The notes under the pieces are model-generated. The model had not been told where the DNA came from. It searched no databases and was given only the letters and a program-made list of their open reading frames with translations. The position numbers and the translations under genes are program-made. From Prevotella sp. (GTDB lineage: Bacteria > Bacteroidota > Bacteroidia > Bacteroidales > Bacteroidaceae), in assembly GCA_017619375.1 (NCBI GenBank), contig JAFZSL010000007.1:124001-188000 (forward strand): a DNA stretch of 64,000 bases, read 5' to 3'. Positions 27,336-36,287 of the stretch are shown here, one piece after another. Within the stretch, counting starts at the first letter, position 1, and each line of letters opens with the position of its first letter.

Positions 27336-28622
27336 TCAGCAGATAGCTTCCAAACTGGGAATATAACTCTTCTGGATGGCAACAGCAATGGCGGTAGCTA
27401 CTTCCATGTCGCTGAGAGCAAGGCTGTTGCCAAATTGATAGAGCAGACTCACCTCTTCCTTGGAGATGAGATTGTCGGACAATACGATTTGAATCATGTA
27501 TTCCAACAACCCCTCCCGCAAGCCAGGATTGATGTTCATGATAGCCTGTACGGACTCGTTGAAAGTTTTGACAACGTCGCCCTCAGATATTTCGTCCAAG
27601 AACTGGCGTGGGAAGATCTTGAATTCCGCCAGTGACTCAATGATTTGATTCAATTCGTCATTGCCTATCTCACCATCAGTCTGGGCCACGATCAATCCAG
27701 CGGAGGCAACAAAACGAGCCATATGCTCATCAAGTTCGCTGTCGCCTACCTTGAGCAAGATGGAAATGAGTTCATTCATCCCCTTTTGAAGTTCCTTTTC
27801 TGTCTTGGCTGTGGCAAACAAGTTCAACGCTTGAACACGAATGGGATTGACAGGATGTGACGAGCGGCTTGTTCCCTTGTCTTTCAGGAAATAATCCAAT
27901 CTGCGGTTGTTGTCTGCAATGAGAGCTTCGATGCTCACATTCATCTTGGCAAGGTCCAATCCTGAAGCCAATTTGAAGAATGCTGTCACGCACACGTCAA
28001 GATTTTCCGTCGCTATGAAGCCATAGCGGTCGGCCACCAACTCTGCAAGTTGTTCATGCAGGCGTATTTTATATTGTAGCGAAACTGGAACTGCCGTGTT
28101 GGGAGGGAAGACAAAGAGTATTAAACGAGTCAAGGCTGAGTCCTTGTTGATGAGATGCCCCAGTTCATGCCCGATGACAAAACGTAACTCATCTTGAGTC
28201 ATCAAGTCAAACAAGGCAGAGTTCACATTGACGATATGTGGTTCACCTTCGTCTTCTGCAGCAAGGGAGAAGGCGTTGACTGAAGAATCGCCGGTGATGT
28301 AGAAATCAACTTTTTCCTTGAAATTCAATTTTTTCTTCACCGATTGGCATAGGTCGTAAAAGTCGGGGAGAAGGTCTTTCTGCACCTTGAGGCTGTGACC
28401 TTCCATGCTGCTGCGCCAATAGGCATCGTTGCTGGATGTCTTGGTCTTGCGCAATACCTCTTCCACCACAGAGCCTTGAAGAGCCGTGTAAATTTGTTCT
28501 CCCAATTTTTTCTCCAAATCCAGGGTAGGGGAGATGTCGTGCATGTTGCGAACGGTTGTTTTATCATCGACAGGCTTCTTGAGCCATTGCCATAGTTCTG
28601 ATATCTTTTTCTTGTTTGCCAT
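27336..28622 (-). CDS. M48-like zinc metallopeptidase with C-terminal TerB-like domain
   Basis: A 428-residue protein without signal peptide or clear membrane anchor. The peptidase core holds H152-E153-L-G-H156 (VIGHELGHLINKDSA) and a third ligand E194 with D198 in QLAELVADRYG, the M48 pattern. Residues about 300-428 are helical and acidic (ARFVASAGLIVAQTDGEIGNDELNQIIESL), like the TerB/tellurite-resistance helical domain. Most M48 peptidases are membrane proteins, so a soluble cytoplasmic form with this tail is a distinct type. It stands alone with its own -7 element and shares a terminator with GH3. It may act in cytoplasmic protein quality control; target unknown. Confidence 0.85.
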   Translation of the reverse strand: MANKKKISELWQWLKKPVDDKTTVRNMHDISPTLDLEKKLGEQIYTALQGSVVEEVLRKTKTSSNDAYWRSSMEGHSLKVQKDLLPDFYDLCQSVKKKLNFKEKVDFYITGDSSVNAFSLAAEDEGEPHIVNVNSALFDLMTQDELRFVIGHELGHLINKDSALTRLILFVFPPNTAVPVSLQYKIRLHEQLAELVADRYGFIATENLDVCVTAFFKLASGLDLAKMNVSIEALIADNNRRLDYFLKDKGTSRSSHPVNPIRVQALNLFATAKTEKELQKGMNELISILLKVGDSELDEHMARFVASAGLIVAQTDGEIGNDELNQIIESLAEFKIFPRQFLDEISEGDVVKTFNESVQAIMNINPGLREGLLEYMIQIVLSDNLISKEEVSLLYQFGNSLALSDMEVATAIAVAIQKSYIPSLEAIC

Positions 28623-28654
28623 AATATGATAAGGTTGGTTTTGTAATGATTCCG

Positions 28655-28662
28655 CAAAAATA
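28655..28662 (-). promoter_or_regulatory. -7 element upstream of the M48-like gene
   Basis: Minus-strand TATTTTTG followed by CG, 33 bp before the start codon at 28622. A -33 TTTG is not evident. Confidence 0.5.
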
Positions 28663-28786
28663 GATAAAACTTTTCATTTCCGAAAGGAAAAAAAAGGATA
28701 TTTTTAGTTTTTTACTTGGACTAATAGTCTTGGGGAAAAAGATAGTGTATAATTAGGGGCGTATTCGATTCATCGATGAGCCAACT

Positions 28787-29392
28787 TCAATCGATTTCCA
28801 ATTGTTTGACCATTTCTTCTGGCAAAGAGAATCGTTTGTCGCTGCTGTGGGCATCTATGGCCTTCAGGAAATGTGGCAACTCCTGTCGGTACACTTTTCT
28901 CATATGCGCATTGGCTTCCCCATCTCCTTTGCAAGAATAGGTGAAGTTGGCGCAGCGGTCTGCAAGTTTTACAAATGGGGCGTAAGGTGTCTCCCTGATG
29001 CCTTGATAATATCGCTCTCCTGCCCGTTCCGCGCGGGTCCTTCCTTTGTCATTTGTCAATGCAAATACGATTTCCGCCGCCATCAGCACCCTTTCCTCAT
29101 CCATCCATCGACTTGCGATTTTTTTCACATCGTTGTATGTCAATCTTGCGTCTTCTATGCTGTCATGGAAGTAAGCGGCGAAAAAGATGGCCAACAGGTC
29201 GCGCTCGTCATCACAAACAAGATACCCGTATTCAGAGACTGATGCTGCCACCATGTCCAAATGTACGCCGTAAGGCTTGTCTCCATCGTATGTTTGGTTC
29301 ACGTTGGCGTGCAACTCATGTGCAGCTTTCCTGATGTCTTCCAACTCCTTCCCATGGCCTTTCTGCCATTGGTCAAATTCTTCCTTAGTCAT
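28787..29392 (-). CDS. HD-domain phosphohydrolase, similar to the (p)ppGpp hydrolase domain of SpoT
   Basis: A 201-residue cytoplasmic protein made of a single HD domain. The order of motifs matches stand-alone SpoT-like hydrolases: YGVHLDMVA (first His), AAYFHDSIEDARLTYNDV (HD pair and the ED/T motif), ALTNDKGRTRAER, and KLADRCANF (final Asp). There is no synthetase, TGS or ACT domain. It might hydrolyse (p)ppGpp or another nucleotide; only the HD family is certain. It is 92 bp downstream of the CCA-adding enzyme gene on the same strand and may be co-transcribed with it. Confidence 0.8.
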   Translation of the reverse strand: MTKEEFDQWQKGHGKELEDIRKAAHELHANVNQTYDGDKPYGVHLDMVAASVSEYGYLVCDDERDLLAIFFAAYFHDSIEDARLTYNDVKKIASRWMDEERVLMAAEIVFALTNDKGRTRAERAGERYYQGIRETPYAPFVKLADRCANFTYSCKGDGEANAHMRKVYRQELPHFLKAIDAHSSDKRFSLPEEMVKQLEID

Positions 29393-29484
29393 GATGTTTA
29401 TATTGATGATTCAATGGATTTGTACATTATTTGCAAGCAAAGAGAGGTCTTGGAGATGTAACCTTGCTTCGCAGATGGGATTTC

Positions 29485-30915
29485 TTATTCCTTTTTTTTC
29501 CGATTGGCTTGTTTACTCTTTTGGAACTTGTATCCCGACAAGTGCTTCCTCATGACCTCCTTTTCCATCAGAGGGTTGTTGAATGCCAATTTCAACAAAT
29601 AGTCGAGGCATTCCTTCACCTGGACACCTGGTTTGATGCCTTTGATGGCCATGACATCTTTGCCGTCGAAAGGCAATTTGTAGCCAAACATGGCCGAACC
29701 TTGTGCTTTCATCACTTCCGTTTGACGGAGTATTTCTTCCACCTGGTGGAGCATGCATTTGTCCTCCGCATGGGCTTTGTTGTCTGCATCGATGAGTAGC
29801 ATGAGGTCGCGGAAACGTTCCTCAGTGCCACAGGCATATTGGAGTTTGCGAAGTTTCTTGGGCTTCATATCGTGACAATCGTCGCCCCAACGTTTGCAAC
29901 TCATATGATGTTTGACGAGGAATTGCACCTCACGTATGAAGTCGTTGCCGTACTTCAGTCTTCGCAACATATCGTCCACCATGTCGGCGCTGGCCTGTTC
30001 GTGGTTTAGGAAATGCACCTTGTCGCCTTCTTCCGTTCGCACGCGAACCTTGCCGACATCGTGCAGCAGGGCTGCCATCCTCAGAATCAATTGGTTGCTC
30101 TCCAACTTCTCCATAACGGCCATCGTGTGCTCCCACACCGTCCCGAAATGGTATTCGTTCTGCCCCATGTCGAAGGTCTCCACCAGTTCAGGCAGGACAT
30201 AGGGCATTGCGCCTATGCGGCGTATCAGTTCCATCGCCATCACCGTGTGTTTGCAGGTCAGCATCTTGTCCAATTCATCCTTGATACGCTCATGTGTGAT
30301 GATGGCCAGTCGGTCAGCGTTGCGCACCATGCCCTCATAAGTCGTCTTTTCGATTTCCCAACCAAAGCGGCTGGCGAAGCGTATGCAACGGAGGATACGC
30401 AGCGGGTCGTCGTCATAGGTGATGTCGGGGTCATTGGGTGTGCGGATGATATGGTCGTGGATGTCATCTACGCCATGGCCGGTGATGTCTACCACTTCGT
30501 CAGTGGAGATGTTGTAGTACAGGGAGTTGATGGTAAGGTCACGGCGCATGCAGTCGTCCTCGATGCTCCCGAATGCCGTGATGGGATTCCGACTTTGGGT
30601 GTCGGTGTATTTCTCCTTGCGTGTCTGCACTGCCTCCAGTTCCACATCGGGGAAGTACTTCAAGTGGAACATCGCCGTTTGATAGTTGGGGTAGGTGACA
30701 ATCTTCCTCGAGGTGTGCCTGTTTTCCTGAAGCCATTCTGCCAGACGTATTCCACCAAGGGGGAGATTCACGGCCATGTCGATGTCCTTGATTTCCATTC
30801 CCATGAGTTCGTCGCGGCAGCAACCGCCCACAAAGAGCACTTTTCCTTCGAAAGGTGTGCCTTTAATCAACTCTTTCAGTTTTTTCCTGATGGATAAGTA
30901 TCGTTCTATTCTCAT
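29485..30915 (-). CDS. cca: CCA tRNA nucleotidyltransferase (class II) with HD domain
   Basis: A 476-residue enzyme that adds or repairs the CCA end of tRNAs. The N-terminal nucleotidyltransferase domain has LFVGGCCRDELMG and the catalytic DIDMAV (two Asp), then the RRDLTINSLYYN motif and DPLRILRCIRFASRFGW of class II enzymes. An HD domain follows (LLHDVGKVRVR, near residue 285), with HH and a further D, as in bacterial fusions of this enzyme. A lysine-rich tail ends the protein. The DUF488 gene is 26 bp upstream. No promoter is clear in that gap. Confidence 0.93.
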   Translation of the reverse strand: MRIERYLSIRKKLKELIKGTPFEGKVLFVGGCCRDELMGMEIKDIDMAVNLPLGGIRLAEWLQENRHTSRKIVTYPNYQTAMFHLKYFPDVELEAVQTRKEKYTDTQSRNPITAFGSIEDDCMRRDLTINSLYYNISTDEVVDITGHGVDDIHDHIIRTPNDPDITYDDDPLRILRCIRFASRFGWEIEKTTYEGMVRNADRLAIITHERIKDELDKMLTCKHTVMAMELIRRIGAMPYVLPELVETFDMGQNEYHFGTVWEHTMAVMEKLESNQLILRMAALLHDVGKVRVRTEEGDKVHFLNHEQASADMVDDMLRRLKYGNDFIREVQFLVKHHMSCKRWGDDCHDMKPKKLRKLQYACGTEERFRDLMLLIDADNKAHAEDKCMLHQVEEILRQTEVMKAQGSAMFGYKLPFDGKDVMAIKGIKPGVQVKECLDYLLKLAFNNPLMEKEVMRKHLSGYKFQKSKQANRKKKE

Positions 30916-30941
30916 AAGTCTACTAATGCATCATCTTTGAT

Positions 30942-31370
30942 CTACCCTATCTCTCCTGTTCCCGTTCTCTTTTCCCGGATTTTGAAGTCGGATGAAGGGG
31001 GCGACACGGGGAATTCTTCGACGTGGATGGCAAGATGCTGCTCCAACCACATGGCTACCTGTCGCCTATAGTTGTAATTGCTGGGTTTGAAGAAGTCACA
31101 CAAGGCGATGTCGGCATTGTCGTTGCTTGCCGATATGGTCTTCAGAGTTTCATACACCAAGTATGGATTGCTTTTTTCGAGCACCTCTTTTTTATAGGTT
31201 TCCAGGAACCTGTTGGGTGGCGCATTCCTGCACGCCAAATTGGGTGCCAGGGAAGAGAGCACGGGCATGTCAGTGAATCCCCATGGTTTTCTGCTGGTTA
31301 TGGAAACGACGATTACCTTCTTGGCAACCAGTGCCTTCCAATTATCAAAATAGCTGGTGTATATCTTCAT
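30942..31370 (-). CDS. DUF488 family protein
   Basis: A 142-residue soluble protein. The start MKIYTSYFDNWKAL, the SRKPWGF segment, the FLETYKKEVL segment and ALCDFFKPSNYNYRRQVAMWLEQHL follow the DUF488 pattern, where the last segment usually reads CYEKP...CHR. Here the Cys-Tyr-Glu and Cys-His are changed to CDFF and NYR, so a putative active site may be lost. The family has no agreed function. It lies between the GH43-like gene (29 bp) and cca (26 bp) in the same direction. Confidence 0.75.
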   Translation of the reverse strand: MKIYTSYFDNWKALVAKKVIVVSITSRKPWGFTDMPVLSSLAPNLACRNAPPNRFLETYKKEVLEKSNPYLVYETLKTISASNDNADIALCDFFKPSNYNYRRQVAMWLEQHLAIHVEEFPVSPPSSDFKIREKRTGTGEIG

Positions 31371-31399
31371 TGCCTATTGTACCATTGTGTGGTGGAATG

Positions 31400-32449
31400 T
31401 CACTTTTTCTTCCTCCAATATTTTTCCAACCTCTTCGCTTCAGACTTTTTGATTTGTATGACGCTGCCATGTTTTGGCGATACAAAGTTGGTAGCCTTCA
31501 TCACACCCTCATTGAACCTACCCAATGGAGTGAACGTCTTGAAATCCGTGGTTTCGACAAAGCCGAAATTATGAGGGTTGGCGCTATAAATGTCATACAT
31601 TACCACCCATTTGTTCTCGCCGATGCGTTTCCACGTGTTAGGAGCTTCGCATCCTCTCGGTTCAGCATCAATCTGCTCGTGGTGATAGTTGTCGTAATGG
31701 TTGATGCGTTCGGAAATCATGTATTTGATGCCTCCGGGATTCTCTTGGGCCACGTATGTCATGAAAAACCTGCCATCAGGCATGGGGCAGATGTCGGCAT
31801 CCAACACTTGGATATTCTCGTCCGGGTATTCAAACAATAGCTGGGGCTTGGTCTCCAATGTTGTGAAGTCATCGTTTGCGTAACAATAATATAGTTTGGT
31901 GCGTCCTCCCGGGTCTTTGCGTATGGTGAAATAGACCATCAGTTTGCCAGCTGCCGGGTCGTAGATGGTCTCTGGCGCCCAAGCACATCCCAGTTCACCA
32001 TATTCCTTTGGAAACAGTTTGTCGATGCGTACTTCAGTGTGTGTCCAATTGATGAGGTCGCGTGATCGCATTAGCACCAGTCCGCGGTTGTTGCCCCACC
32101 CGTATTTCTCGTCGCGTTCCCATTGTGTCGTGCGCAAGCCTCGCTGTTTCCCGAATACGTGCAGATCTGTCAGTGCCATGTAGAACATCCCGTTGTGAGG
32201 AGAACGATAGATATGTGGGTCGCGGATTCCGTGCTGCTCGGCAATAGAGTCTCCGCCGATGACAGGCTTGCCATCGTTGACCGCAGTGAATGTGTATCCG
32301 TCGTAGCTCACAGCCATGAACAGGCTGTGCGTGGGGTCGTTGAAGAATGTGAAAAGATAGGCACCCATTCCTTTTTCCGACTTGTCTTTCTGTGCATTGG
32401 CTATGAAAGGCGTGAGCACCATAAGGAGTGTAAGAAGGCTTCTCGTCAT
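31400..32449 (-). CDS. GH43-like secreted glycosidase
   Basis: A 349-residue exported protein. The start at 32449 is chosen because it begins a signal peptide (MTRSLLTLLMVLTPFIANAQ); an in-frame ATG 63 bp upstream adds a non-signal-like stretch. The beta-propeller motifs of GH43 are visible: HGIRDPHIYR (Asp that tunes the acid), MFYMALTDLHVFGK, RDLINWTHTEV, and CAWAPETIYD (the general acid Glu). The usual base Asp near the N-terminus is not obvious, as in some divergent GH43 groups. It would act on arabinosides or xylosides in the periplasm; GH43 versus a related five-bladed propeller family cannot be fully separated here. Confidence 0.78.
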   Translation of the reverse strand: MTRSLLTLLMVLTPFIANAQKDKSEKGMGAYLFTFFNDPTHSLFMAVSYDGYTFTAVNDGKPVIGGDSIAEQHGIRDPHIYRSPHNGMFYMALTDLHVFGKQRGLRTTQWERDEKYGWGNNRGLVLMRSRDLINWTHTEVRIDKLFPKEYGELGCAWAPETIYDPAAGKLMVYFTIRKDPGGRTKLYYCYANDDFTTLETKPQLLFEYPDENIQVLDADICPMPDGRFFMTYVAQENPGGIKYMISERINHYDNYHHEQIDAEPRGCEAPNTWKRIGENKWVVMYDIYSANPHNFGFVETTDFKTFTPLGRFNEGVMKATNFVSPKHGSVIQIKKSEAKRLEKYWRKKK

Positions 32450-32530
32450 GATTTTTGTTTTTTGTTTTTGGAATTGAATATTGGATAGGAAGGGAAAGAT
32501 TATTCCCAACAATCGATATCGTGCTCTATT

Positions 32531-32926
32531 TCAGGAAGTTGTTTTTTGTGGAACGTAGGTGGATTCCACAAACGCCGTGGACGACCCAAGTAAGGCAATG
32601 ACCCACATCCAAAAAACGGCGCCCGGACCGCCTATGGCGATGGCTGTAGCCACGCCGGCGAGGTTTCCCGTTCCCACACGAGTGGCGACGGAAACTGCAA
32701 ATGCTTGAAAGGAGGAAATGTGCTTGTGGTTCTTGTCGCTTTTGTCAAGGTCGCTTGTGCCATTGGTCGCCGAGTCGGTCAACAACCTGAACATTTCGCC
32801 CACCATGCGGAATTGCACCCCCTTGGTCTTCCAGGTAAACCATATGCCACACAACACCAACAAACCTAACAGCGCATACCCCCATAGGGCATCACTAACC
32901 TGAGTTATCACTTCGTTCATCGACAT
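32531..32926 (-). pseudogene. Truncated sodium:alanine symporter (AGCS family)
   Basis: Only 131 residues remain of a transporter that is normally about 450-500. The N-terminal helix, the FSSFQAF-like segment SSFQAFAVSVATRVGTGNLAG and GGPGAVFWMWVIALLG are intact and match AGCS closely. After AFVEST, where the family continues with LAQLYK, the frame runs into unrelated YVPQKTTS and stops. No continuing AGCS sequence is found in any frame before the GH43-like gene, so about 350 codons appear deleted. A tandem -7 promoter remains upstream. Confidence 0.85.
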
Positions 32927-32962
32927 ATCATCGGAATGCCAAATTGGTATATCGTTTCACAT

Positions 32963-32980
32963 GCAAAAATAAGCAAAAAT
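32963..32980 (-). promoter_or_regulatory. Two overlapping -7 elements upstream of the truncated symporter
   Basis: Minus-strand TATTTTTG occurs twice, 10 bp apart (32980-32973 and 32970-32963), each followed by GC-type sequence. It is about 40 bp before the truncated gene. Otherwise the 32927-33194 gap shows no gene. Confidence 0.5.
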
Positions 32981-33194
32981 AGTGAAAACTGAAAATTTGC
33001 GATAAAAATTTAAGGGTTGGGAGGTTTTGGCCATTCTGATGTCATGCTTTCGCTAACATCCCGGCCATAATATTCATCCAATCCGGTAGACATGGAATTA
33101 CTGGTGATAATAGGATTACCTGCAGGAATAAGCCATAAGACAGCCTTTATTAAGATGAAAAATGAGAGGCCGAGCTAAAAAACATACGCTTTAT

Positions 33195-33225
33195 TTTGAA
33201 TTATGGGCAGATTGCGTTAATTTTG
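33195..33225 (+). promoter_or_regulatory. Promoter of the LUD gene
   Basis: TTTG (33195-33198), exactly 19 bases, TAATTTTG (33218-33225), then C. The ATG at 33252 follows about 20 bases after the expected start of transcription; an in-frame ATG at 33162 lies upstream of the promoter and is rejected. Confidence 0.85.
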
Positions 33226-33251
33226 CATTTCCTACATTATTTTATATATTT

Positions 33252-33887
33252 ATGACACCACAAGAAATACGCAATGAGCGATTGTCGGCGAAACTCATCA
33301 AGAACCTTGAGCGTCGGCATTTTGAGGCATACTATTGCCGCACAACTAAGGAAATCATAGAGAAAGTGAAATCACTCATGCCAGAAGGCAGCAGCGTGAC
33401 GTGGGGCGGTACGATGACTGTTCGAGACCTTGGACTTCCACAAGTGTTGAAAGACGCCGGCTACCAGGTCTTCGACCGTGACGAGGTGAAAACACCTGAA
33501 GAGAAACTGGCCATCTATCGGAAGGCATTCGAGGTGGATTATTACCTTGCCAGCGTGAACGCGCTCTCTGAGGATGGCATATTGGTGAACATCGACGGCA
33601 CGGGAAACCGGGTGGCCGCCATCACCTGGGGACCCAAGCACGTCATCTTCATAGTTGGCCTGCACAAGGTGGCCCAGAGCGTGGAAGCTGCATTGCAGCG
33701 GGCAAGAAGCACAGCTTCTCCCATCAATGCTGCTCGTTTCGACATCAAGACCCCTTGTCAGACAGACGGGACTTGCCACAACTGCAACTCGCCGCAAAGC
33801 ATTTGCAACTACATCCACTTCATACGCAACTCATACCCGGAAAAACGACACATCGTCATACTCACCGACCTCAACCTGGGATATTGA
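33252..33887 (+). CDS. LUD-domain protein (LutC/YkgG-like)
   Basis: A 211-residue cytoplasmic protein. The LUD (DUF162) domain covers nearly all of it: SSVTWGGTMTVRDLGLPQVLK, YYLASVNALSEDGILVNIDGTGNRVAAITWGPKHVIFIVGLHK-type core, and a C-terminal cysteine cluster (TPCQTDGTCHNC, then SICNY). Related LutC proteins take part in lactate use with an iron-sulfur partner, but lutA and lutB are absent here, and single LUD genes in Bacteroidales are of unknown role. The start is fixed by the promoter at 33195-33225. topB follows after 35 bp without a promoter, so the two are probably one transcript. Confidence 0.85.
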   Translation: MTPQEIRNERLSAKLIKNLERRHFEAYYCRTTKEIIEKVKSLMPEGSSVTWGGTMTVRDLGLPQVLKDAGYQVFDRDEVKTPEEKLAIYRKAFEVDYYLASVNALSEDGILVNIDGTGNRVAAITWGPKHVIFIVGLHKVAQSVEAALQRARSTASPINAARFDIKTPCQTDGTCHNCNSPQSICNYIHFIRNSYPEKRHIVILTDLNLGY

Positions 33888-33922
33888 AAAAACAAGAAAC
33901 TTGAAGTAACCTACCCAAGAAA

Positions 33923-35947
33923 ATGATTGTTTGCATCGCCGAGAAACCAAGCGTGGCAAGAGACATCGCACGAATCATCGGTGCCACGTCTTCAAAAAAC
34001 GGATACATGGAAGGCAACGGATACCAGGTCACATGGACATTCGGACACCTGTGCACTCTCAAGGAACCTGACGACTACACCCCGTTGTGGAAACAATGGG
34101 CGTTGTCCACCTTGCCCATGATCCCTCCAAAGTTCGGCATCAAACTCATCAATGAGGACCACATCAAACAACAGTTCGCCATCATCGAACAACTCATGAA
34201 GAATGCCGACGGCATCATCAACTGTGGGGATGCAGGGCAAGAAGGTGAGTTGATACAACGGTGGGTGATGCAAAAAGCCCAGGCGAAATGCCCGGTGAAG
34301 AGATTGTGGATTTCGTCCATGACCGACGAGGCCATCCGCGAAGGCTTTTCGACGCTTAAAGAACAGGAGCAGTACGATCCGCTTTATCGCGCCGGACTAT
34401 GCCGGGCGATAGGTGATTGGCTCCTTGGCATGAATGCCACCAGACTCTATACAGTAAAATACGGCCATGGACGGCAGGTGTTGTCCATCGGGAGGGTGCA
34501 GACGCCGACTCTTGCGCTCATCGTCAACAGACAGAAAGAAATAGACAATTTCCAGCCAGAGCCTTACTGGGTGCTCTCCACCATCTATCGTGAGACACTG
34601 TTCACCGCCACCAAGGGGAAGTTCACGAGCAAGGAGGAAGGGGAGAAATCATTCTCGCTCATCCAAGACAAGCCTTTCTTCGTCACCAGCGTGCAGAAGA
34701 AGAAAGGGACTGAGGCACCGCCTCACCTCTATGACCTCACTTCACTTCAAGTGGACTGCAACAAGAAATTCAGCCTTAGTGCGGACACTACGCTGAAAAT
34801 CATACAGACTTTATACGAAAGGAAGCTCACCACGTATCCTCGTGTCGACACGCAGTACCTGAGCGATGACATCTATCCCAAGTGCCCATCCATACTCAAG
34901 GGATTGAAAGGCTATGAACTCATGACCGCGCCTTTGCTCTCCGGCACCTTGAAAAAAAGCAAGAAAGTGTTCGACACCTCGAAAGTCACCGACCACCATG
35001 CCATCATCCCCACCGGGGTGGCGGCTACAGGTTTGACCCAGTTGGAGCAGAAAGTCTACGATCTGGTGGCCCGTCGTTTCATTTGTGTTTTCTATCCCGA
35101 CTGCCTTTTCACCACCACCACGGTGATGGGAAAGGTGGAGGAAGTGGAGTTCAAGGCCACTGGGAAACAGATCATGCAACCAGGATGGAGAATCATTTAC
35201 AGCAAAGACGCATCTTTGCAAGCCGAAGACGACAATGGAAAGAAAGAAGAAGAGGAAAAGACATTGCCAGAATTCGTGAAGGGGGAAAGCGGACCTCATA
35301 CTCCTACATTGACTGAGAAATGGACCACACCGCCCAAGTATTACACAGAGGCCACCTTGCTCAGGGCCATGGAGACAGCAGGAAAATTCGTGGAAGACGA
35401 GGAACTGAGGGCGGCCATGAAAGAGAACGGCATCGGAAGGCCATCGTCAAGAGCAGGAATCATCGAAACGCTTTTCAAGAGACGCTACATCCGCAGGGAA
35501 CGGAAAAACCTGCTCGCCACACCTACAGGCATCGAACTTATCGACACCATACATGAAGAACTGCTGAAAAGTTGCGAACTAACGGGGATTTGGGAGAAGA
35601 AATTGCGCGACATAGAGCATCAACGCTTCGATGCAGCCCAATTCATCAATGAACTCAAGCAACAAATCGCTGAGATTGTCACACAGGTGATCACCGACGG
35701 GAGCATACGCAACATCCCGGTGCAGACCGAGGAAGAGGGCAAGAAAAAAAGCAGGAAAAGCCCCGCCCCCTCGGCAAAGAGGAAAAAGACACCGTCGACA
35801 CAGTCCCAAAAAACTGAAGAGGCCGACCCTTATGTGGGAAAGCCTTGCCCCGTTTGCGGGCAGGGAGTGCTTATCAAGGGGAAGACGGCTTATGGGTGCA
35901 GCAGATGGAAAGAGGGATGTGGATACAGATTGCAGTTTACGCAATGA
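33923..35947 (+). CDS. topB: DNA topoisomerase III
   Basis: A 674-residue type IA topoisomerase that separates linked DNA strands. The TOPRIM domain at the N-terminus has MIVCIAEKPSVARDIA and NCGDAGQEGELIQR (metal-binding Asp residues). The active-site tyrosine is Y305 in TTYPRVDTQYLS. The middle carries GRVQTPTLALIVNRQKEI and the distal RPSSRAGIIETLFKR segment. The C-terminus has a lysine- and serine-rich linker and a four-cysteine zinc ribbon (CPVCGQGVL, then CSRWKEGCGY). Length and order match topB of Bacteroidales. The gap after it (35948-36222) shows no gene or clear terminator. Confidence 0.96.
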   Translation: MIVCIAEKPSVARDIARIIGATSSKNGYMEGNGYQVTWTFGHLCTLKEPDDYTPLWKQWALSTLPMIPPKFGIKLINEDHIKQQFAIIEQLMKNADGIINCGDAGQEGELIQRWVMQKAQAKCPVKRLWISSMTDEAIREGFSTLKEQEQYDPLYRAGLCRAIGDWLLGMNATRLYTVKYGHGRQVLSIGRVQTPTLALIVNRQKEIDNFQPEPYWVLSTIYRETLFTATKGKFTSKEEGEKSFSLIQDKPFFVTSVQKKKGTEAPPHLYDLTSLQVDCNKKFSLSADTTLKIIQTLYERKLTTYPRVDTQYLSDDIYPKCPSILKGLKGYELMTAPLLSGTLKKSKKVFDTSKVTDHHAIIPTGVAATGLTQLEQKVYDLVARRFICVFYPDCLFTTTTVMGKVEEVEFKATGKQIMQPGWRIIYSKDASLQAEDDNGKKEEEEKTLPEFVKGESGPHTPTLTEKWTTPPKYYTEATLLRAMETAGKFVEDEELRAAMKENGIGRPSSRAGIIETLFKRRYIRRERKNLLATPTGIELIDTIHEELLKSCELTGIWEKKLRDIEHQRFDAAQFINELKQQIAEIVTQVITDGSIRNIPVQTEEEGKKKSRKSPAPSAKRKKTPSTQSQKTEEADPYVGKPCPVCGQGVLIKGKTAYGCSRWKEGCGYRLQFTQ

Positions 35948-36222
35948 CATCTTACATTCATATGAATCGCATCCGTTCAGCGAATTACATAATAACATAT
36001 AATGGGCATATGATTATTCATAATTTTTACTCATAGACATGCAAAACTTGGGGGAATTTTGTGTTTCACGTCTATTTTATTCATTTTTTTGATTTATTTT
36101 TAGGCAACCCAAGCGACAAAGTCGAGCGCGTGTTATAAAAATATTCGCAGAATGGTTACATGGGGAAAAATGAATAAAACTTAATTTTCCACCCTCATAT
36201 GGAGAATCTCGATAAATCTGAT

Positions 36223-36230
36223 TACCTTTG
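36223..36230 (+). promoter_or_regulatory. -7 element of the exbB operon
   Basis: TACCTTTG followed by CA, 57 bases before the exbB ATG at 36288. No TTTG at 19-20 bases upstream. Confidence 0.6.
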
Positions 36231-36287
36231 CACTCATCTTGCGGTGAATCCGCCAAGACATTTTCAAATGATTATCTTATACACACA

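Noticed and set aside
33162-33251. Upstream in-frame start for the LUD gene
   Set aside because: It lies before a perfect promoter, so the transcript cannot include it.
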